DNA of 8,542 nt from an uncultured Actinomycetes bacterium (GTDB lineage: Bacteria; Actinomycetota; Actinomycetes; Nanopelagicales; Nanopelagicaceae). The notes beneath the pieces were generated by a model. It worked only from the letters and a program-made list of their open reading frames with translations, did not search any database and was not told the DNA's origin. Positions 1 to 7,141 of this stretch are shown in pieces (positions within the stretch are counted from its first letter, which is position 1; the number at the start of each line of letters is the position of its first letter). The stretch covers positions 1-8,542 of the forward strand of contig CAILBF010000115.1 in the NCBI GenBank assembly GCA_903832395.1, written 5' to 3'. Both the position numbers and the translations under genes were made by a program.

Positions 1-1646
1 GCGGTGGTATCTCTGGATACCCTAACCGGCGCGAAAGCGAGCATGATGTGATTGAAAATTCACATGCATCAACGGCGCTTTCATGGGGTGACGGAATATC
101 TCGTGGCTTTGCTTTACAGGGTCAGGATGATCGCCATGTAGTTGTAGTTGTTGGAGATGGCGCACTTACTGGTGGTATGTCATGGGAGGCGCTTAATAAT
201 ATTGCGACTGCGCAGAAGCGAAATCTTATTATTGTAATTAATGACAATGAACGATCATATTCGCCAACTATTGGTGGGGTAGCAACATATTTATCAACTC
301 TTCGTGTTACCAGTGGTTATGAAAAATTCCTGGACTGGGGTAAAGATGTTTTGCATAAGACTCCAGTCGTGGGTGGACCGATTTTTGACACGTTGCATGG
401 CGTTAAAAAAGGAATTAAAGACATTATCGCCCCACAAGGAATGTTTGAAGATTTAGGTTTGAAATATATGGGTCCAATTGATGGCCACGATGTCGCCGCC
501 CTTGAGCGCGCACTTGTGCAAGCCAAAGAGTACGGCGCTCCAATTTTAGTTCATGCCATTACTGAAAAGGGTAGAGGTCACAAACCTGCAGTTGCCGACG
601 AGGCGGAAAAATTTCATGCCGTTGGCATAGTAGATCCCGAAACCGGTGAACCACTCGCTAAAAATGGCGAGAGTTGGACAAAGATTTTCTCGGCTGAACT
701 TGTTGAAATTGGGAAAGAGCGCAGCGACATTGTCGCAATCACCGCAGCTATGTTGGGCCCAACAGGTCTAGATGAGTTTCAAAAGAATTTTCCTGATCGC
801 ACAGTGGATGTAGGAATTGCCGAACAACATGCTGTTACAAGCGCTGCCGGACTGGCTTTTACTGGCCTTCACCCAGTTGTTGCGGTGTATTCAACATTTC
901 TTAACCGTGCCTTTGATCAACTCTTACTTGACGTAGCCCTTCACAAGGCCGGAGTCACTTTTGTTTTAGATCGAGCCGGTATAACTGGCGATGATGGACC
1001 CTCCCACCATGGAATCTGGGATTTGGCGCTTACTGGCCTTGTACCCACGATGCATGTTGCAGCTCCGCGCGATGGGGCACGGTTGCGCGAACTTTTGCGT
1101 GAGGCAGTAAATATTTCAGATGCCCCATCCATGGTTCGCTTTCCAAAAGGCGCGGTTCAAGTTGATATCCCAGCTTTTGAGCGACGCGAAGGAATAGACG
1201 TCTTGTACCGCGGCGAGAGTGCAGATGTTTTAATGATTAGCGTCGGCGCAATGGCACCCTTAGCCGTGGAAGCAGCTTCAGCGGCTTACCGAGAGGGCGT
1301 TGGCGTCACTGTTATAGATCCACGGTGGGTGAAGCCACTTCCTGCATCGTTAGTCGCGATGGCTGAGCGGTACACAAGTGTCGTTGTATTAGAAGATGGC
1401 ATCCGCCATGGTGGAATTGCTAGTTCAATATCAGAGATGTTTCGTGATGCTGGAGTGCATGTTCCACTTCATTCAATCGGCGTTCCTCTAGAGTTCATTG
1501 AACATTCAAAGCGTGGAGAGATTCTCAGCGATATCGGAATTACCGCTCAGAATATTGCGCGCAGTGTTGTTGAGTGGAGCAGTAGTTTTAAGGCAGAGAT
1601 GCAACCCCAAGTGGATGAAAACGTGAACCGCACACAGACTCGCTAA
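1..1646 (+). CDS. dxs: 1-deoxy-D-xylulose-5-phosphate synthase, 5'-truncated by the window edge
   Basis: Condenses pyruvate and glyceraldehyde-3-phosphate, using thiamine diphosphate (TPP), into DXP, the entry step of the cytosolic MEP pathway to isoprenoids. The reading frame is open from base 3 (GGISGYPNRRESEHDV...) and matches the conserved DXS stretch before and after the GTG at 48. That GTG is therefore internal, and about 90-100 N-terminal residues lie outside the window. Visible motifs are the TPP motif GDGALTGG (GDG at 153-161) with its partner NDN (240-248), GIAEQHAVT with the catalytic Glu codon at 822-824, and DRAGITGDDGPSHHG near 970-1015. The transketolase pyrimidine-binding and C-terminal domains follow to about residue W of VVEW. 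The last ~18 residues (KAEMQPQ...RTQTR) look like a non-conserved tail. They are encoded antisense to the 3' end of the convergent fadB-type gene, a 59-bp overlap. The order next to RNase D and DUF3000 is typical of Actinobacteria. Family assignment is secure; the start is not visible. Confidence 0.97.
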   Translation, partial: GGISGYPNRRESEHDVIENSHASTALSWGDGISRGFALQGQDDRHVVVVVGDGALTGGMSWEALNNIATAQKRNLIIVINDNERSYSPTIGGVATYLSTLRVTSGYEKFLDWGKDVLHKTPVVGGPIFDTLHGVKKGIKDIIAPQGMFEDLGLKYMGPIDGHDVAALERALVQAKEYGAPILVHAITEKGRGHKPAVADEAEKFHAVGIVDPETGEPLAKNGESWTKIFSAELVEIGKERSDIVAITAAMLGPTGLDEFQKNFPDRTVDVGIAEQHAVTSAAGLAFTGLHPVVAVYSTFLNRAFDQLLLDVALHKAGVTFVLDRAGITGDDGPSHHGIWDLALTGLVPTMHVAAPRDGARLRELLREAVNISDAPSMVRFPKGAVQVDIPAFERREGIDVLYRGESADVLMISVGAMAPLAVEAASAAYREGVGVTVIDPRWVKPLPASLVAMAERYTSVVVLEDGIRHGGIASSISEMFRDAGVHVPLHSIGVPLEFIEHSKRGEILSDIGITAQNIARSVVEWSSSFKAEMQPQVDENVNRTQTR

Positions 1647-3696
1647 TTCCACTGCGATCTAAGTACGGCAGAATTCCACCAAGATGCATAGGCCAGCCTG
1701 CTCCCATTAACATACATAAATCAATCTCTGCAGCGGTCGCTACAACGCCCTCATCGAGCATCATGCGCGCCTCTGTTGCTAGCGCAGTGAGTGCGCGAGT
1801 ACGAACTTGCTCGGGAGTCGACGGTGAATCTCCTTTTGGAATCAGAGCTAGAGCGGCAGGATTTACTGCCACCGAACCATCTTCATTTTTAATGTAGAAA
1901 TTTCGGACACCCTGATCGACCATTGCTTGCATCGTTGGTGAGATGCGATATCGGGGTCCCAAGTTATCGTGCAACGTTTTGGAGACGTGGAGCCCAACGC
2001 CGGGTCCCACCAAATCCAATAATTGAAATGGCGACATAGGAAAACCGATTGAGCTCATGGCACTATCGGCAACTGCGGGCGGCGTGCCCTCATCAACGGC
2101 GTCGGTTATTTCGCCCATGAATCGCGTTAAAAGACGGTTAACAACAAAGCCAGGGGAGTCTTTGCAGATAATCATGGTCTTCTTTAACTCTTTGCCAACG
2201 GCAATCGCTGTGGCTGTTGTTGCATCATCAGTTGCGCTAGTCCGTGCAACTTCCAGCAAAGGCATAACAGCAACTGGATTGAAGAAGTGGAAACCAACGA
2301 CACGCTCAGGATGCATCAAACCTTGGCTCATCTTTTCAACCGATAGTGATGAAGTGTTTGTGGCAAGAATACATTCGGGGGAGATGATGGTCTCTAATTT
2401 CTTAAAGAGCTCTTGTTTGAGCGAGAGCTCTTCAAATATCGCCTCAATAATGAAATCACAACCGGCAAAGACGTTTTGATCGCTAGAGCCGGAAATTAAA
2501 AGTGATAAGCGCCCAGCGGACTCAGGGCTCATGCGCTTTTTTTCAACTAATTTTGCTAACTCACTCTTAACCCAAGCGACACCTTTATCGGCGCGCTCTT
2601 GATCAATGTCGGTCATCACAACGGGGCATTTAAGATTTCTCAAAAACAAAAGCGCTAATTGTGACGCCATCAATCCAGCGCCAACAACACCCACCTTGGT
2701 GACTTTGCGGGCAAGGGCTGGTTTAGGTGCGCCTTCAACTTTTTTGCGCTTTTTTTGAATGAGATTAAAGGCATAGAGCGAAGCGCGTAGTGGATCACTC
2801 ATCGTTAAATCGGCAAGAACTTGATCTTCGGCATCAAAGCCAGCGCCTCGAGTATTGCTCTTAGCTGCGGCTATTAGTTCGAGGGCTCTCATTGGGGATG
2901 CAATTTCTGCGCCACCGTATTTTTTAAGCGCCGCAGCACGACCTGTTGCAAGTGCACTTTCCCAAGCGGGATCTGCGCTGTAATCCTTACGTTCTACAGT
3001 TGTTGCACCATTTAGGACTGAGACGGCAAATGCAATCGAACGTTCAATAAAGTCAGCAGGTTCAAAAACTGCATCAACAACGCCGAGTTTTAGCGCATCT
3101 TTTGCTTTCATCATCGTGTTGTTGTTAAGGGCATTGAGCATGATTACTTGTACGGCTCGTTCCGGCCCAATTAATTTAGGGAGAATTGTGGCGCCGCCCC
3201 AACCGGGAACTAAACCTAGGAAAACTTCTGGCAGCGCAGTAAAGGCGGTACTTGCTACGGTGCGGTATTTGCAATGCAGGGCAACTTCAAGTCCGCCACC
3301 AAGGGCTAAGCCGTTAACAAATGCAAAAGTTGGAATGCCACACTCATCGAACCTGCGAAAAACATCGTGACCCAATTTGCCGATTGCAAGAGATTGGTTA
3401 CGGTTTTGTATATATGCCAAGGCGGATAAATCTGCACCAGCCGCAAAAATAAAGGGTTTTCCAGTTATAGCGATTGCTGCTGGCTTGCGAGATATCGCTT
3501 CTGTAATTGCGGCATTTAGCGATGCAAGAGATGCTGGGCCGAAAGTATTGGGACGGTTATGATCTTGGCCGTTGTCTAGAGTAATCAGGGCCATGGATCC
3601 ACTGCCACCAAAAGCGGCTAAATCAACATCGCGGACCAGGGCACGTGTTATTACTTCTTCAGGTGCACCCTCTGGCAATTTAATATCTGTAGTCAT
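1588..3696 (-). CDS. fadB: 3-hydroxyacyl-CoA dehydrogenase / enoyl-CoA hydratase, FadB-type bifunctional beta-oxidation protein
   Basis: Hydrates trans-2-enoyl-CoA and then oxidises L-3-hydroxyacyl-CoA with NAD+, handing 3-ketoacyl-CoA to the thiolase encoded just upstream; cytosolic alpha subunit of a trifunctional complex. 702 aa, normal for the family. The crotonase domain (about 25-230) has the oxyanion-hole segments FAAGADLSAL (84-93) and NGLALGGGLE, with both acid/base glutamates, E137 and E157, at the usual 20-residue spacing. The NAD domain starts at 333; its loop is GAGLMA (339-344), with Ala instead of the classical third Gly, as I recall from actinobacterial homologues. The catalytic dyad is visible as H470 in FHFFNP and E482, 12 residues apart as in E. 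coli FadB. GFVVNRLL (516-523) and the C-terminal GWPMHLGGILPYLDR complete it. The ATG directly follows the thiolase TAA and has an AAAGGAG ribosome site 11 bases upstream, so translation is probably coupled. The 3' end overlaps dxs. The symbol is by architecture; fadJ would fit as well. Confidence 0.95.
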   Translation of the reverse strand: MTTDIKLPEGAPEEVITRALVRDVDLAAFGGSGSMALITLDNGQDHNRPNTFGPASLASLNAAITEAISRKPAAIAITGKPFIFAAGADLSALAYIQNRNQSLAIGKLGHDVFRRFDECGIPTFAFVNGLALGGGLEVALHCKYRTVASTAFTALPEVFLGLVPGWGGATILPKLIGPERAVQVIMLNALNNNTMMKAKDALKLGVVDAVFEPADFIERSIAFAVSVLNGATTVERKDYSADPAWESALATGRAAALKKYGGAEIASPMRALELIAAAKSNTRGAGFDAEDQVLADLTMSDPLRASLYAFNLIQKKRKKVEGAPKPALARKVTKVGVVGAGLMASQLALLFLRNLKCPVVMTDIDQERADKGVAWVKSELAKLVEKKRMSPESAGRLSLLISGSSDQNVFAGCDFIIEAIFEELSLKQELFKKLETIISPECILATNTSSLSVEKMSQGLMHPERVVGFHFFNPVAVMPLLEVARTSATDDATTATAIAVGKELKKTMIICKDSPGFVVNRLLTRFMGEITDAVDEGTPPAVADSAMSSIGFPMSPFQLLDLVGPGVGLHVSKTLHDNLGPRYRISPTMQAMVDQGVRNFYIKNEDGSVAVNPAALALIPKGDSPSTPEQVRTRALTALATEARMMLDEGVVATAAEIDLCMLMGAGWPMHLGGILPYLDRSGISESVCGSRFHPLGVASLP

Positions 3697-4887
3697 TTAC
3701 TTCAGCGCTCCTTTAAAATGTGGGTTTTCCCAAATAACCGTGCCGCCCATTCCAAGACCAATACACATTGTGGTTATCCCGTAACGAACCTCTGGATGGT
3801 CTTCGAAACTGCGCGCTAAATTGAGCATTAAGCGCACGCCAGATGAGGCCAATGGATGGCCAACTGCGATAGCACCACCAAATGGATTAACGCGTGCATC
3901 GTCATCAGCAATTCCAAAGTGCTCCAGGAAAGCTAAAACTTGCACGGCAAAGGCCTCATTAATTTCAAAGAGGCCGATATCGGCGATAGTTAACCCCGCC
4001 TGCTTAAGGGCTTTAATAGTTGCAGGTACGGGTCCATAACCCATGACCTCTGGCTCAACGCCAGCAAAAGCAAAAGTAACTAAACGAGCTTTGATAGTTA
4101 AACCAAGTTCAATCGCCTTCTCTTCGCTAGCAAGTAAGGCAGCAGTCGCTCCGTCATTTAATCCAGAAGAGTTTCCCGCAGTAACACGGCCCGCTGGACG
4201 AAAAGGAGTCTTAAGTCCGCTGAGACCTTCCAACGTTGTAGCAGGGCGAGGTGGTTCATCGACTGTTGCGATTCCCCAGCCGAGTTCGGCGCTTCGAGCA
4301 GCCGTTGGAATTAAGTCGCGTTGAATAAGTCCGCCGGCATATGCTTTGGCGGTTTTTAACTGTGAGTTGAGTGCATACGTATCTGCACGAAGTTTTGTAA
4401 TAGTTGGGAAGCGATCATGCAAACGTTCAGCCGTTGCACCCATCGCTAATGCATCTTGTTCAACAATTCGTTCAGCTAAGAATCGTGGGTTTGGATCTAA
4501 ACCTTCACCAATCGGATGGTTACCCATGTGTTCAACACCGCCAGCGATTGCAATGTCGTTAGTTCCAAATGCAATTGCACCTGCAAGGGTTGTTACTGCA
4601 GTGAGTGCACCCGCACACCAGCGATCAATGGAATATCCAGGCACGGTATTTGGCAGACCAGATAACAACGCTGCACTACGACCGATGTTCATACCTTGAT
4701 CGCCAGTCTGTGTGGCAGCGGCAATTGCAACGTCATCGATAGAACTTCGATCAACTAAAGGATTACGATCTAGAAGTCCACGAATTGCACGAACCATGAG
4801 GTCATCGGCTCGAGTGCCGGCATATAAACTGCCGGCTTTTCCAAATGGAGTACGAACGGCATCGACTAGAACTACTGAACGTGACAT
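3697..4887 (-). CDS. fadA: acetyl-CoA C-acyltransferase (3-ketoacyl-CoA thiolase)
   Basis: Cleaves 3-ketoacyl-CoA with free CoA to acetyl-CoA and a shortened acyl-CoA, the last beta-oxidation step; expected to work with the FadB-type protein whose ATG follows its stop with no gap. 396 aa, the usual thiolase length. The nucleophilic cysteine is C91 in the SIDRWCAGAL segment. N310 of NEAFA, H344 of GHP (343-345) and C375 in TTMCIGLGMGG supply the remaining catalytic set, so all four active-site elements are present. The N-terminal RTPFGKAGS (12-20) is characteristic of thiolases. The ATG at 4887 is supported by a GAAGGA ribosome site 6 bases upstream, unlike the neighbouring iron permease gene, which has none. 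67 bases separate it from the permease stop. That gap may hold a promoter, but only a weak TAACAT hexamer is visible there. A biosynthetic acetyl-CoA acetyltransferase role cannot be excluded from sequence alone, but the operon context favours degradation. Confidence 0.94.
   Translation of the reverse strand: MSRSVVLVDAVRTPFGKAGSLYAGTRADDLMVRAIRGLLDRNPLVDRSSIDDVAIAAATQTGDQGMNIGRSAALLSGLPNTVPGYSIDRWCAGALTAVTTLAGAIAFGTNDIAIAGGVEHMGNHPIGEGLDPNPRFLAERIVEQDALAMGATAERLHDRFPTITKLRADTYALNSQLKTAKAYAGGLIQRDLIPTAARSAELGWGIATVDEPPRPATTLEGLSGLKTPFRPAGRVTAGNSSGLNDGATAALLASEEKAIELGLTIKARLVTFAFAGVEPEVMGYGPVPATIKALKQAGLTIADIGLFEINEAFAVQVLAFLEHFGIADDDARVNPFGGAIAVGHPLASSGVRLMLNLARSFEDHPEVRYGITTMCIGLGMGGTVIWENPHFKGALK
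3708..3714 (-). promoter_or_regulatory. ribosome binding site of the FadB-type gene, inside the thiolase coding end
   Basis: AAAGGAG on the minus strand within the last codons of the thiolase gene, 11 bases before the ATG at 3696. The stop and start codons abut as TAAATG. A strong internal site plus adjacent stop and start indicates coupled, roughly equal synthesis of the two beta-oxidation subunits. Confidence 0.75.
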
Positions 4888-4954
4888 ATGAAATCCTTCA
4901 CTAAGCGGTATGGTGTTATGTTACCCGTCAGTATGAATTTCGGACAGTCGGCAC
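4888..4954 (-). other. 67-bp intergenic spacer between FTR1 and thiolase genes
   Basis: Apart from the thiolase ribosome site, I see a possible -10 hexamer TAACAT (minus strand, around 4918-4923) without a convincing -35, and no hairpin that would terminate the FTR1 transcript. Whether the fad pair has its own promoter or is read through from the permease gene cannot be decided from the sequence. Confidence 0.35.
4894..4899 (-). promoter_or_regulatory. ribosome binding site of the thiolase gene
   Basis: GAAGGA on the minus strand, six bases before the ATG at 4887. It fixes that start and shows that this gene uses a Shine-Dalgarno sequence, unlike the three leaderless-looking genes in the window. 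Confidence 0.75.
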
Positions 4955-5773
4955 TTAGGCGTTAATAAGGCGCTTTTGCCGGCCCTTGCTCAGATATGGC
5001 GCAAGGACGGCGACTAGGTAGGCGGCATAGACACCGAACTGAAGCCATGTGGTGGTTGTATCAAAACCAACGGTTCCAGTGAGAACTGCGCCCGTAACCG
5101 AGTCCTTACCGATCACCGAGGTGACATCCCAAGCAATAGCATCGCCACCCGGCACAATTCCTAAGTTCTGGAACTCACGCAGACCGTAGGAGAGAACCCC
5201 CGCGGCCACAATTATTAATCCGATTCCGGTGTACTTAAAAAAGACGGCCAAGTTCAAATTGATTGAACTCTTATAGATTGAATATCCCAAAGCTATTGCA
5301 ATACCAAAGCCCGCGATTAATCCAAAGGCTGAATTAATTGGATGAGCCACGCTTTTAAAGTTCGCATAAACGAATAGTGAAGTCTCTAAACCTTCGCGGA
5401 CGACAGCTAAAAAGGCTGCCCCAGCAAGGGCGAACGGTCCTGCGAGCACGGCTTGATCTACTTTGCCGCCTAATTCACGACGAAGGTGCCGGGCAGTTTG
5501 CTTCATCCAGAAAACCATCCAAGTAACAACGACGACCGCTAAAATCGATGTTGTCCCAGCAAAAATCGTTTCACCTTTAGGCGTCAATTCAGCCGATGTG
5601 AAATTTAAGAGTGCGCCTAGACCAAGGCTCAGCGCGACTGCCGCTCCAACGCCGATCCAGATGTATCGCCCAAGATGAGATTTTCCGCTTTTGCTGATGA
5701 AGGCGATCAAGATGCCGACGATGAGGGCGGCTTCTAGGCCCTCTCGTAAGGCGATAATGAAGGAGCTAAGCAT
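4955..5773 (-). CDS. efeU: FTR1-family iron permease (EfeU-like)
   Basis: Polytopic inner-membrane protein of the FTR1/EfeU family, whose members import iron through two REXXE motifs. Here these are REGLE at 10-14 and REGLE at 126-130, each within a hydrophobic segment (AL-REGLE-AALIVG and VV-REGLE-TSLFV). Seven membrane segments are plausible, around 2-26, 36-57, 70-90, 109-138, 148-167, 178-197 and 243-261, followed by a short basic tail (KGRQKR). I place the start at the ATG at 5773 (272 aa), because family members begin just before the first REGLE. An in-frame TTG at 5779 would add only two residues. Neither start has a Shine-Dalgarno sequence, but a promoter-like -35/-10 pair ends 6 bases before the ATG, suggesting a leaderless mRNA. 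The partners usual in Efe systems, EfeO and the haem peroxidase EfeB, are not adjacent: RNase D lies upstream and a thiolase downstream. Substrate is inferred from family; a lone permease could depend on partners encoded elsewhere. Confidence 0.92.
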   Translation of the reverse strand: MLSSFIIALREGLEAALIVGILIAFISKSGKSHLGRYIWIGVGAAVALSLGLGALLNFTSAELTPKGETIFAGTTSILAVVVVTWMVFWMKQTARHLRRELGGKVDQAVLAGPFALAGAAFLAVVREGLETSLFVYANFKSVAHPINSAFGLIAGFGIAIALGYSIYKSSINLNLAVFFKYTGIGLIIVAAGVLSYGLREFQNLGIVPGGDAIAWDVTSVIGKDSVTGAVLTGTVGFDTTTTWLQFGVYAAYLVAVLAPYLSKGRQKRLINA

Positions 5774-5779
5774 GTGCAA

Positions 5780-5808
5780 AATCTAAAGTACGCAGATGAA
5801 TTACGCAA
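5780..5808 (-). promoter_or_regulatory. predicted promoter of the FTR1 permease gene, leaderless configuration
   Basis: On the minus strand TTGCGT (5808-5803, three of six matching TTGACA) is followed by exactly 17 bases, then TAGATT (5785-5780, fitting TAnnnT), then six bases and the ATG at 5773. This spacing places the transcription start at or next to the A of ATG. No Shine-Dalgarno sequence lies in between, which agrees with a leaderless mRNA. The -35 hexamer lies inside the proximal arm of the inverted repeat at 5797-5828. Prediction from spacing and consensus only. Confidence 0.5.
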
Positions 5809-5828
5809 CTCTTTCGTTGCGTAATTCA
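5797..5828. repeat. perfect 13-bp inverted repeat between RNase D and FTR1 genes (terminator or operator)
   Basis: TGAATTACGCAAC (5797-5809) and GTTGCGTAATTCA (5816-5828) are exact reverse complements around the 6-base spacer TCTTTC. As RNA from the minus strand it would be a 13-bp stem with a GAAAGA loop whose first three bases are the RNase D TGA stop codon. No U-rich tract follows the stem, so a classical intrinsic terminator is not fully supported. The proximal arm contains the predicted -35 box of the downstream permease gene, which suits a repressor operator. It does not resemble the Fur or DtxR/IdeR consensus as I know them. Confidence 0.75.
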
Positions 5829-7133
5829 CTCAATCTCAGGCGTGCTTTCGGCCACAGTTTCTAACGCTTCGTCGGGCTCGGCAATAATGAGCGGTTCGCG
5901 CTCAAGTAGAGCATCGGCCAAGGCACCTGCGACTAAATCGATCTGCCATGGACGTGCACCGAGGGCCGCTAAGGCGCTACGTACTGCCGATTCATCCCGC
6001 GTCTGGGTCGATTGCGCAGGGGGAGACCAGCAGATTCGGCGAATGCTTTCAGGTGAGATTAAGTTCTCAATCGGAATGGCATTGGTAGTTGCAATGACAT
6101 CGATGAGTGCGCGCGCATGCGATAGAGGTGCAAACTTTTCAGGATATTTATCGCGCCACAATTTAATGGGCGGCAAATTATCGGTATTTGTGCGTACTGG
6201 TGGCCATTGAACTTCGGACATAGCAACTGCACGAGCGATTGCAGCGAGCCAGGTTTCGTAGTTTTCTAACCAGCGCGCACGCAGACCGAGGGGTCGTAAG
6301 GCCTTTTCAAACTCTTTCTTGGTCGTAGGTGCACTTAAAGAGAGTTCAATGATTGCAGAGTCATTGAGAAGTTTGCCACCCGCAATATCTTGAACTGAGG
6401 CGATTGCATCTCGCGTCGTCCAGAGTTCACGGATGATAGCTAATTGATCGCGACGCTTTATTTTGTGCATTCCAGAAGTACGACGCCAAGGATCAATGCG
6501 CGGTGGCGGAGGAGGCGCTTTGAGAATGGAAGCGAACTCTTGCTCCGCCCACTGTAACTTTCCAGCCGAATTCAAAATTCCATACATCGCATCACGAAGT
6601 TCAACCAAAAGTTCAACATCAAGGGCGGCATACGTTAGCCATTCTTGAGGCAACGGACGTGTCGACCAATCTGCAGCGCTATGTTCTTTTGCAAGTGTTA
6701 CACCCATTAATGATTCCAAAAGTGGCCCAAGGCCTACGCGAGGTAGACCTGCAATGCGACCACCAAGTTCGGTATCAAAGAGATGCGTGGGGTTAATTCC
6801 TAATTCGCGAAGGCAGGGCAGATCTTGAGTACTAGCATGCAAAATAACTTCTCCCGTATTGAGAAGCTCGTTTAATTCGGCAAATAATGCGTGCCCCGGG
6901 CCAAAAGGTATTGGATCGATTAAATGCAAACCACCACCATGGCGTTTTATTTGAATCAAGTATGCACGAGCGCTGTAGCGAAAACCTGATGCGCGTTCGG
7001 CATCGATGGCAAATGGCCCTGTTCCAGCTTTAAGTTCGGCAATCGCAGATTTAAGTGCAGCCTCAGAGGCGATGACTGGTGGAGTCCCGCCTGAGGGCGT
7101 GAGCAATGGGACTGCTTGAGTAGCTTCTTCCAT
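5826..7133 (-). CDS. rnd: ribonuclease D, DEDDy 3'-5' exonuclease with HRDC domain
   Basis: Predicted cytosolic 3'-5' exoribonuclease trimming the 3' ends of tRNA and other structured RNAs. 435 aa, longer than the E. coli enzyme (about 375 aa) because of an extended C-terminus. All DEDDy metal-binding residues are visible: D44 and E46 in FAIDAERASG, D104 in HASTQDLPCL, and the YxxxD motif Y168/D172 in YAALDVELL. A proline run (207-211, in APPPPPRIDPWRR) links the nuclease to an HRDC-like helical domain at about 222-305. Residues 310-412 form a further mostly helical region, followed by an acidic tail. It is 8 bases downstream of the DUF3000 gene, with no clear ribosome site before its ATG, so it probably relies on coupling or re-initiation. 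Its TGA is part of a perfect inverted repeat (5797-5828). Linkage to DUF3000 and dxs is an actinobacterial pattern. The domain assignment is firm; the exact RNA substrates are inferred from the family. Confidence 0.93.
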   Translation of the reverse strand: MEEATQAVPLLTPSGGTPPVIASEAALKSAIAELKAGTGPFAIDAERASGFRYSARAYLIQIKRHGGGLHLIDPIPFGPGHALFAELNELLNTGEVILHASTQDLPCLRELGINPTHLFDTELGGRIAGLPRVGLGPLLESLMGVTLAKEHSAADWSTRPLPQEWLTYAALDVELLVELRDAMYGILNSAGKLQWAEQEFASILKAPPPPPRIDPWRRTSGMHKIKRRDQLAIIRELWTTRDAIASVQDIAGGKLLNDSAIIELSLSAPTTKKEFEKALRPLGLRARWLENYETWLAAIARAVAMSEVQWPPVRTNTDNLPPIKLWRDKYPEKFAPLSHARALIDVIATTNAIPIENLISPESIRRICWSPPAQSTQTRDESAVRSALAALGARPWQIDLVAGALADALLEREPLIIAEPDEALETVAESTPEIE

Positions 7134-7141
7134 GCAACTAA

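Noticed and set aside
48..50. GTG as the dxs start codon
   Set aside because: The frame is open to the window edge and the 15 preceding residues (GGISGYPNRRESEHD) are conserved DXS sequence, so the gene simply continues off the left edge.
2057..2479. 140-codon open frame on the + strand
   Set aside because: It lies fully antisense to the conserved dehydrogenase domain of the FadB-type gene, and its translation resembles no family I know.
4346..4699. 117-codon open frame on the + strand
   Set aside because: Antisense to the thiolase active-site region; low-complexity Ser/Ala/Pro translation typical of a shadow frame.
5774..5779. TTG at 5779 as the FTR1 start
   Set aside because: It adds only two residues (M-H), has no ribosome site, and the ATG at 5773 fits both the family N-terminus and the promoter spacing.
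5797..5828. The palindrome as a Fur or DtxR/IdeR box
   Set aside because: It has neither the GATAATGATAATCATTATC pattern nor the TTAGGTTAGGCTAACCTAA pattern; only its location suggests a metal link.
5842..6210. 122-codon open frame on the + strand
   Set aside because: Antisense to the C-terminal part of RNase D; Ser/Arg/Ala-rich translation with no recognisable motif.
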